A DNA stretch of 22,306 bases from Bacillota bacterium. Its GTDB lineage: Bacteria > Bacillota > Clostridia > Oscillospirales > Ruminococcaceae. The notes under the pieces were generated by a model. It was not told the origin of the DNA. It ran no database searches and worked only from the letters and a program-made list of their open reading frames with translations. This document shows, in pieces, positions 6,866 to 12,232 of this stretch (its first letter is position 1; each line of letters begins with the position of its first letter). The stretch lies in contig JAEZDF010000043.1 in assembly GCA_023429685.1 (NCBI GenBank), positions 1-22,306 of the forward strand, read 5' to 3'. The position numbers were made by a program, and so were the translations under genes.

Positions 6866-7167
6866 AGCACCACGACCCCCGTTTCGTTGATGACGCTTGC
6901 AAACGAATGGGGGGTTTTCACCAGCTCGTTCCACTCGACAGGGGTGTAGATGACTACATCAAACGGCGTGTCGGACTCGATGCCAAGGTAGATGCGCTTT
7001 TCCACGGCGGTTTTGTCGTCGGTGTCTACCACCACGCACAGCTTAAAGCTAAGCAGCCTGCCGGCTACGCCTGTTTTTTGGTTAAACAAAATAATATGCT
7101 CGGGGTGAACCCCCTCCTCAATCTCGCTTGCCACATGGCGTATGCTATCAAGCAGCTCATGGTCCAT
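6862..7167 (-). CDS. MNT-like small nucleotidyltransferase-fold protein lacking catalytic motifs
   Basis: A 101-aa partner of the HEPN gene. The fold is visible as PEHIILF (22-28), a strand LCVVVDT (43-49), and DVVIYTPVEWNEL, which correspond to the start, middle and last strands of minimal nucleotidyltransferases. However, the expected GSxxxG after IILF reads NQKTG (29-33), and the SDxD metal-binding segment reads LSFKLC (39-44), so no catalytic acid pair is seen. I infer a non-catalytic antitoxin or scaffold, or a divergent family. The ATG at 7167 follows GGAGGGG by seven bases; an in-frame ATG further out at 7260 lies in the preceding gene. It begins 82 bp after the ECF gene and may be co-transcribed with it. 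Confidence 0.75.
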   Translation of the reverse strand: MDHELLDSIRHVASEIEEGVHPEHIILFNQKTGVAGRLLSFKLCVVVDTDDKTAVEKRIYLGIESDTPFDVVIYTPVEWNELVKTPHSFASVINETGVVVL

Positions 7168-7249
7168 GGTGTGACCCCTCCGTTTCGCCCGCTTTATTGC
7201 GGTATGTACGATCCGCTGATAGTTGCAATGCCTTTTTTGATTGACTAAA

Positions 7250-7825
7250 CTACTTTGCAACCCGCTTAATGGCGGGGATTACCGCAAGCGCGAGCGCGCC
7301 GCCCAAAAGTGCGGTGACCAGCTGCGGGTACGAGAACATCATAGACAGCTTTTCCACCACAGGGGGCTTTAATTCAGGCACGAGTGTGAGCAGTGCTGGC
7401 ACGCTCAGCCACAGGAATACGGTCTTTGCAATGGCACCCAGTGCAACGCCCGTAATGCCGAACACGCCGTAGGGCTTTTGCCCTTTTTGTGTGGCAAGGG
7501 TAAAGAATACCCAGGTAATCAGTACGATAACCACGTTGCCCAATGCCACGGCGGGGGTAATAATCGGCTGCCCCTGTATGCCGAGCAGCAGTGCGAGCAC
7601 CGACGATAGCACACCAACGGCAATGCCACTCCACAGTCCCACCACTGCGGCGGTTAAGATCAGTATCATATTCACCAGCGAGCCGGTAATCAGCTGGGTG
7701 ATGCTCATCGGTCCAAGTACCACCGCGCCTGCGGGAATGAGCTTGCTGCCCACAAACTGTGCAACCACAAGCAGTGCCAGCATCAAGCCGGTGCGTGCAA
7801 CCCATAATGTTGTTTTGTTCTTCAT
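7250..7825 (-). CDS. ECF transporter S-component (substrate-binding membrane subunit), substrate unknown
   Basis: A 191-aa hydrophobic protein with about six membrane spans. The N-terminal TTLWVARTGLMLALLVVAQF and following GAVVLGPMSITQLITGSLVN fit the S-component fold of energy-coupling-factor vitamin and cofactor transporters. ATPase and EcfT genes are absent, as expected when S-components share a module encoded elsewhere. No residue set let me assign the vitamin. The start is ATG at 7825, with AAAGGAG seven bases upstream; an in-frame ATG at 7831 touches the Shine-Dalgarno and a longer frame to 7930 crosses the leader. A strong promoter lies about 150 bases upstream, leaving an unusually long structured leader. 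Confidence 0.82.
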   Translation of the reverse strand: MKNKTTLWVARTGLMLALLVVAQFVGSKLIPAGAVVLGPMSITQLITGSLVNMILILTAAVVGLWSGIAVGVLSSVLALLLGIQGQPIITPAVALGNVVIVLITWVFFTLATQKGQKPYGVFGITGVALGAIAKTVFLWLSVPALLTLVPELKPPVVEKLSMMFSYPQLVTALLGGALALAVIPAIKRVAK

Positions 7826-7973
7826 ATCCATTCTCCTTTTGTCGGGGGCATTATGTAGTTTTATCTCGATGACACGGTGCGATGGCGACGAATACTCTCC
7901 TAGTATCTGCGGTTTGCTGTAAAAAATCACCGCGGCGGTCTTTTTTGCACCGATGCACTTACCTTGCCCCTAT
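7826..7973 (-). promoter_or_regulatory. ~150-nt leader of the ECF gene, possible unassigned regulatory RNA
   Basis: From the predicted transcription start near 7973 to the gene there are about 148 bases with several possible helices. ATACT/AGTAT (7892-7906) encloses an AGGAG in its loop on the transcribed strand. CGGTGC near 7875 can pair with GCACCG near 7948. AAAAAATCACCGC / GCGGTCTTTTTT near 7920-7946 is an imperfect inverted repeat ending in T-runs. ECF S-component genes are often controlled by riboswitches, but I do not recognise the TPP, FMN, cobalamin, preQ1 or THF consensus here. Confidence 0.4.
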
Positions 7974-7979
7974 AATCTC

Positions 7980-8009
7980 ATCATAGTGCTTTTTTATCCC
8001 CTGTGTCAA
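7980..8009 (-). promoter_or_regulatory. Sigma-A type promoter for ECF / MNT / HEPN genes
   Basis: On the minus strand, consensus TTGACA (8004-8009), an 18-base spacer and TATGAT (7980-7985). It is the only strong promoter seen for this strand segment and may drive all three genes. Confidence 0.8.
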
Positions 8010-8390
8010 GGGACTTTGTCACAAAATTCTACTTAATTAGTATATTTTTATTTTCGGGGGATTATTCGGGGGTGTTTTTAGCTTAGATTCTGCTATTTTG
8101 GGCACGGAGCGCCTAGTACGGCGCGGAAAACCAGAGAACCGCAGGTCTTTTAAATACCAACCGCAAATTTAAATAAGTGCCGAGAACCGAAGGTTCTCCA
8201 AATGCCAATCAAAGATTGGCTATGCGCAGCTTTGCTTCGCTATGCGCAGGTTTTTCCAATGCCAACCCCTCCTTACTCTCCAAATATCAAACCGTCTACG
8301 CACGGACGCGCAATGCGCGCCCCTACGGGTGGTTTTGATATTGCGCAGAAAACCGCAGGTTTTTATAATGCCAAACTTTAGCTTGGCAAT

Positions 8391-8575
8391 GCGACGCCCT
8401 CGTCGCTCCGTTTGTTACCTGATAGGCGTATTTCACGTAGAAGACGGCATCCTGCCCACATCTTGTTGAAGAGGGTGACAGGCGGGCGATTACTAATGCG
8501 AAGCTCTGCTTCGCTATTCGCCCCTACGGGTGGTTTTGATAGAGCTGAAAACCGCAGGTTTTAATAATGCGAACC
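8391..8575. repeat. 185-bp direct repeat, copy A
   Basis: Matches 8743-8927 at a constant offset of 352 bp with about seven mismatches and no indels by eye. It begins with the hairpin GCGACGCCCTCGTCGC, passes through a non-palindromic middle and ends in an AAAACC-GCA-GGTTTT hairpin and its linker. Confidence 0.9.
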
Positions 8576-8742
8576 GCATAGTAAATGTAGGGCGGAAAAC
8601 CGAAGGTTTTCCCCATGCCAAGCTTTAGCTTGGCAATGTGTAGGGAACGGTCTCCGACCGTTCCGCCCCCCACCGATACCCCCCCCAGTAGGGGCGCGCA
8701 TTGCGCGTCCGCCCCACCCCACCGATACCACACCTGTAGGGA

Positions 8743-8927
8743 GCGACGCCCTCGTCGCTCCGTTTGTTACCTGATAGGCGTATTTCACGTAGAAGACGGC
8801 AACCTCCCCACATCTTGTTGAAGAGGGTGACAGGCGGGCGATTACTAATGCGAAGCTCTGCTTTGCTATTCGCCCCTACGGGTGGTTTAGATAGATCTGA
8901 AAACCGCAGGTTTTCATAATGCGACCC
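8743..8927. repeat. 185-bp direct repeat, copy B
   Basis: Second copy of 8391-8575. The high identity and absence of indels point to a recent segmental duplication within the hairpin mosaic. The sequence on either side of the two copies differs. Confidence 0.9.
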
Positions 8928-9045
8928 GAAGGTTCGCTATGTGTTGGGAACGGTCGCCGACCGTTCCGCCCCCCACCGATAAACCCACCTGTAAGGGACA
9001 TCGTCCCCTACGCCCCGCCCACCCCCTATAACCCCCAAATTTCGG

Positions 9046-9074
9046 TTGACATTGGAATAGCCTTGCAGTATAAT
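9046..9074 (+). promoter_or_regulatory. Consensus sigma-A promoter of the ABC exporter operon
   Basis: TTGACA (9046-9051), exactly 17 bases, TATAAT (9069-9074). Both hexamers are perfect. Transcription should start near 9081, giving a leader of about 320 bases before the first permease. Confidence 0.92.
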
Positions 9075-9108
9075 ATTCATAGATTTTTACAGAAAGGTGG
9101 TGAGAGGT

Positions 9109-9309
9109 ATGAACGTAACCGTTTTCTTCAGCGGCGTCAGTGTGCATCAGTCCGTAGTCTGCGTAAACGGCAAGGAATTTTCCAATGCAATTCTATGGGG
9201 TAGGTCTGCCCTTTTGCCGGTTATCTGCGCCGGTTTTTCGGTTTTACGGGATAACTGCGCCCTTTTGCGTCGTATGAACTACCTCTTGCCGCACGCAATT
9301 CCGGTCTAA
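9109..9309 (+). CDS. 66-aa leader ORF upstream of the ABC exporter, possibly regulatory
   Basis: An ATG at 9109 follows AAAGGTGG by eight bases and opens a 66-codon frame (MNVTVFFSGVSVHQSVV...) ending 30 bases before an intrinsic terminator. A GTG at 9097 could extend it by four codons but overlaps the Shine-Dalgarno. The product has no recognised domain and five cysteines/many hydrophobics; it does not look like a clear signal or membrane protein. Its position between a consensus promoter and a terminator suggests a translated leader whose reading controls terminator formation. The leader contains three copies of a CCCTTTTG element (near 9210, 9258 and 9322), which could matter at the RNA level. 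It may also be only a non-translated leader RNA. Confidence 0.5.
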   Translation: MNVTVFFSGVSVHQSVVCVNGKEFSNAILWGRSALLPVICAGFSVLRDNCALLRRMNYLLPHAIPV

Positions 9310-9339
9310 CCGATTCGGATTGCCCTTTTGTGCCGCATA

Positions 9340-9373
9340 GCCCGGGTATTCATACGAATACCCGGGCATTTTT
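9340..9373 (+). terminator. Intrinsic terminator inside the ABC exporter leader
   Basis: GCCCGGGTATTC and GAATACCCGGGC form a perfect 12-bp stem around ATAC, followed by ATTTTTG. It lies after the promoter and leader ORF but before the permease genes, the classic place for an attenuator. Confidence 0.92.
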
Positions 9374-9401
9374 GTGCCCAAACAACAAGGAGTATATATC
9401 T

Positions 9402-10169
9402 ATGCTAAAATATTTCACCACCGCCCGAATGTCCTGCACTCAAAAGACAAACGGCGGCATTTTATACCTGTTACCCGACATCCTGATAAAAATCTGTACA
9501 CTCATCCCACTCATCTTTTTGTGGCGGGTGGTTATGGCAAGCGGTGCGAACGTGGGTATGACGACGGCACAGATGCTGTCGTACACCTACGCATCGGTGC
9601 TGCTCTCTGACCTGATGGTGGTAAAAACCGCCGCCACCGGCTGGCTTTCGGAGGGCGTGCTTGTCAAGCTGTACGGACGCCCCATCTCGGTAATCGGTCA
9701 GCTCGTCGCTCAAACGGTGGGCGGCTGGCTGCCCATGCTTGCCCTGTTCTCGCTGCCCATGGCGGTTGCAGCACCGCTGTTCGGCGTAAGCCTTACGCCC
9801 GCCACCCCGTGGTTCTTTCCGAGCCTTGTGCTGTGTGTCAGCCTCGGCTTTGCCATTGATCTGCTGTTTGCGTGCCTGTCTATTAAGATGCGCAACATGA
9901 GCTGGCTTATCGACCGCATCCGCGCGGCGGTTGTCGCACTCTTTTCCGGCACGGTCATCCCCATTCGGCTGCTGCCGCTGGGTATTGGCGAAGCGATGAA
10001 ATACCAGCCCTTTGCCTGTCTGGGGGGCGCGCCGCTTACCCTGCTTACTGGCACTGCAAACCCCTATGATGTACTCGCCTTACAGGCGGTATGGAATCTA
10101 ATTCTATGGCCCTTGGCACTGCTTATCTTTAAAAAATCACAGGAGGGGATGGTCAGCTATGGCGGTTAA
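9402..10169 (+). CDS. ABC-2 type permease, first membrane subunit
   Basis: A 255-aa integral membrane protein with about six hydrophobic segments and no signal peptide. Together with the next two genes it forms a heteromeric exporter of the ABC2_membrane_6 (formerly DUF990) type, known as two permeases plus one ATPase. The C-terminal half has LTLLTGTANPYDVLALQAVW, followed by a last span LILWPLALLIF and a short basic tail, typical of this family. The ATG at 9402 follows AAGGAG by nine bases; an in-frame ATG at 9330 lies before the terminator. It overlaps the second permease by 11 bases. Substrate is not evident; an exported toxic compound would fit the attenuator-like leader. Confidence 0.85.
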   Translation: MLKYFTTARMSCTQKTNGGILYLLPDILIKICTLIPLIFLWRVVMASGANVGMTTAQMLSYTYASVLLSDLMVVKTAATGWLSEGVLVKLYGRPISVIGQLVAQTVGGWLPMLALFSLPMAVAAPLFGVSLTPATPWFFPSLVLCVSLGFAIDLLFACLSIKMRNMSWLIDRIRAAVVALFSGTVIPIRLLPLGIGEAMKYQPFACLGGAPLTLLTGTANPYDVLALQAVWNLILWPLALLIFKKSQEGMVSYGG

Positions 10170-11007
10170 TTTTAGCGCAAAACATTTTCTAAAGCTGTAC
10201 GTCGTTGCCGCAAAGCTCGACCTTGCGTGGCTTTTGCGCGACACAAAATACGCCCTTGCGGCAATTGCTGCAGATATGCTCTCGAACCTTTCTGCCGTGT
10301 CCGCCGTGTACTTAATCGCCCTGCGGTTTGGCGGCATCGGCGGCATGAGCACCGACGAGGTGCTGTTTATGCTGGCATATTCCACACTCATTACCGGCGT
10401 GTTTATTCTGTTCGGGGCAAACAACAACATCCACATCAGCCGCATCATCGGGCGGGGACAGCTGGAGCATATGTTTATTCAGCCCCTGTCCATAAAAACA
10501 CAGCTGTTCACCTGCGGTTTTTGCCCGTTTACAGGGGGCAGCAACTTTGTGGTGGGCTGCATCCTGCTGGTTATTGCCGTAAATCGGCTGTCTCTTCCCA
10601 TAACGGTGGGATGGCTGTTATTCCTAGCGGCAAACGTGGTTACCACCATGACGATTATCGTCGCCCGCTCCTACCTTGTGGCAACAGCGGCATTCTACGC
10701 ACCAACAGAGGCCGAGGAGATCTCCTCCACCGCCATTGAGGGCACCTGGCTGCTTAGCACCTTTCCCCTCTCTGGCATGCCGCGCATACTGCAATTCTCC
10801 TTAATCACCCTGCTGCCCGAGGGGCTGATGGCGTGGTTTCCGTCGCTCTGCCTGCTGGGCAAGCCGCCCATGAACCTCCCCGCCTTCTATCCGATGGCGT
10901 TTGCGCTTATTCTGGCGCTCATCGCCTCTTACTTTTTTAGAAAAGGACTGAACTACTATGTCACAAAGGGATCCAACCGATACCTGCCCTACGGATTTCG
11001 CCGTTAG
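10159..11007 (+). CDS. ABC-2 type permease, second membrane subunit
   Basis: A 282-aa membrane protein of the same ABC2_membrane_6 type. Six or so spans are visible, with a cytoplasmic segment ISRIIGRGQLEHMFIQPLS after the second one, which is a family hallmark (a Gly-rich turn before a conserved hydrophobic stretch). The ending, YFFRKGLNYYVTKGSNRY, is also typical. The start overlaps the end of the first permease, with AGGAGGGGATG-like purines just upstream, and its 3' end overlaps the ATPase gene by 50 bases. The overlaps on both sides imply tight translational coupling and a fixed complex. Confidence 0.87.
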   Translation: MAVNFSAKHFLKLYVVAAKLDLAWLLRDTKYALAAIAADMLSNLSAVSAVYLIALRFGGIGGMSTDEVLFMLAYSTLITGVFILFGANNNIHISRIIGRGQLEHMFIQPLSIKTQLFTCGFCPFTGGSNFVVGCILLVIAVNRLSLPITVGWLLFLAANVVTTMTIIVARSYLVATAAFYAPTEAEEISSTAIEGTWLLSTFPLSGMPRILQFSLITLLPEGLMAWFPSLCLLGKPPMNLPAFYPMAFALILALIASYFFRKGLNYYVTKGSNRYLPYGFRR

Positions 11008-11977
11008 CGTCTGCCATACCACCAAAACCTTCTCGCAGTGGCAGCGCTCAAACACCGCAGGCAGCATCATAAAGAATCTAATCAAGCCCGAAAAGCGGTT
11101 GATTACCGCACTCGACGATGTGTCGTTTGACATCCGTGGGGGGGAGTTTGTCGCCTATGCGGGACCCAACGGCGCGGGCAAAAGCACCACGATGAAGCTG
11201 CTGTGCGGTATGCTGCTACCGAGTTCGGGCACACTGTCGGTGCTTGGGCTGTCGCCCCATACCCAGCGCGTACCGCTGATGCGTAAGCTCGGGGTGCTGT
11301 TTGGCAACCGCACCGAGCTGTGGTGGGATCACCCCATCATCCAAAGCTTCGAGTGGAAGCGCGTGGTGTGGGATATCCCCCGCCCACTGTACGAAAAAAA
11401 CCTCGCCATGGTCACCGAGCTGCTGGACATCGGCGGGCTGCTCAAGACCTTCGCGCGGGAGCTAAGCCTCGGTCAGCGCATGCGCTGCGATCTTGCGATG
11501 ATGCTGCTGCACAGCCCGCAGGTCATCCTGCTCGACGAACCCACCCTCGGGCTTGACGTGGTGGCAAAGCGGCAGATGATTGACTTTTTAAAGACCATCA
11601 ATCGCGAAAATGGGGTTACCATCCTGGTAACCAGCCACGACATGGACGACCTAGAGGAGATGGCGCAGCGCATCCTGATGGTGTCCGACGGCAAGGTAGC
11701 CTTCGATGGCGGCTTTGCCGCCCTGCGCGACATCACCGGCAGCCCCACACGGGTGTCGGTCACCATGGCAGGCGGTGCGCCGCCTGTTTTACCTGCCGCC
11801 ACGCTGCTGGGCAGCGAAAACGGTGTGTACGAGTACGAAACAGACCTTGCCGCGCTGCCCGTCACAACCCTGCTGCGCCAATTATCCGAAACAGACGGTG
11901 TGCAGGATGTCGAGATAAAAAAAGCACCCATCGAGCAGGTCATCGCCACCCTGTACCGCCGCTGGAACGCGGGCTGA
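10958..11977 (+). CDS. ABC exporter ATP-binding protein
   Basis: A 339-aa nucleotide-binding subunit. Walker A GPNGAGKST (69-77), signature LSLGQ (169-173), Walker B VILLDE (189-194) and H-loop TSHD with His227 are intact. The segment FGNRTELWWD (115-124) sits where this family normally has FGQ: the Q-loop glutamine appears to be Asn117. A ~90-residue C-terminal domain follows the core, as in NatA-like and ABC2_membrane_6-partner ATPases. AAAAGGA lies 12 bases before the ATG, inside the second permease gene, giving an unusually long 50-base overlap. It powers export by the two permeases; the substrate is unknown. Confidence 0.92.
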   Translation: MSQRDPTDTCPTDFAVSVCHTTKTFSQWQRSNTAGSIIKNLIKPEKRLITALDDVSFDIRGGEFVAYAGPNGAGKSTTMKLLCGMLLPSSGTLSVLGLSPHTQRVPLMRKLGVLFGNRTELWWDHPIIQSFEWKRVVWDIPRPLYEKNLAMVTELLDIGGLLKTFARELSLGQRMRCDLAMMLLHSPQVILLDEPTLGLDVVAKRQMIDFLKTINRENGVTILVTSHDMDDLEEMAQRILMVSDGKVAFDGGFAALRDITGSPTRVSVTMAGGAPPVLPAATLLGSENGVYEYETDLAALPVTTLLRQLSETDGVQDVEIKKAPIEQVIATLYRRWNAG

Positions 11978-12022
11978 TTGTCTGCGATGCACCACTACTT
12001 TCTCTTATCCTAATACCAAAAC

Positions 12023-12059
12023 AGAGAACCCGCCGCGCTTTTTGCGCCGCGGGTTCTCT
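12023..12059 (+). terminator. Intrinsic terminator after the ABC operon, of hairpin-mosaic type
   Basis: AGAGAACCCG (12023-12032) pairs with CGGGTTCTCT (12050-12059), and the stem can continue inward via GC pairs around TTTTT. It is followed by TATGCCAATGCC, the same linker seen in the hairpin mosaic at 8101-8966. The T-run is short, so its strength is uncertain. Confidence 0.65.
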
Positions 12060-12232
12060 TATGCCAATGCCATTTAAATAAGTGGATTCCTTGCCCCCGT
12101 TGCGTGCTTTTCCCTTTTTGGCAATCCAGATGCCATCTTGGTAAAGACACTGTCAAGGATGCTGCACCGTGTTTGAAACAGAATTTTCACCTAAATAAAG
12201 CGGTACTCATGCCTAAGGGGCTTTATGCGCTA
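12060..12232 (-). other. Intergenic region between convergent operons; weak hairpin
   Basis: No gene is seen. ATAAAGC (12195-12201) and GCTTTAT (12220-12226) form a 7-bp stem with inner pairing possibilities, just after the CotH-like stop codon on the minus strand. It may be a weak terminator for the VTC/DUF4956/CotH operon. Confidence 0.35.

Larger units (their letters stand above)
8101..8966. repeat. Gene-free mosaic of short hairpins
   Basis: This stretch lacks credible genes and is built from perfect short inverted repeats. Examples: GAGAACC-GAA-GGTTCTC (8182-8198), GCCAATC-AAA-GATTGGC (8204-8220), AAAACC-GCA-GGTTTT (8349-8363), GCGACG-CCCT-CGTCGC (8391-8406), GGAAAACC-GAA-GGTTTTCC (8594-8612), GCCAAGC-TTTA-GCTTGGC (8617-8634) and GGAACGGTC-TCC-GACCGTTCC (8644-8664). 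Another GGAACGGTC hairpin with loop GCC lies near 8946. Units are joined by a recurring linker close to AATGCC/AATGCG. Loops are often GAA or GCA between C and G. Longer unpaired modules such as GCGCGCCCCTACGGGTGG are also reused. Similar hairpins recur in three other intergenic regions of this window. Confidence 0.8.

Noticed and set aside
8242..8821. Short frames within the hairpin mosaic sharing the ending GVFHVEDG...LPTSC
   Set aside because: They arise from the duplicated repeat and consist of translated hairpins; no ribosome binding sites.
8101..8966. CRISPR-like array
   Set aside because: Units are palindromic, of different lengths and without regular unique spacers; no cas genes nearby.
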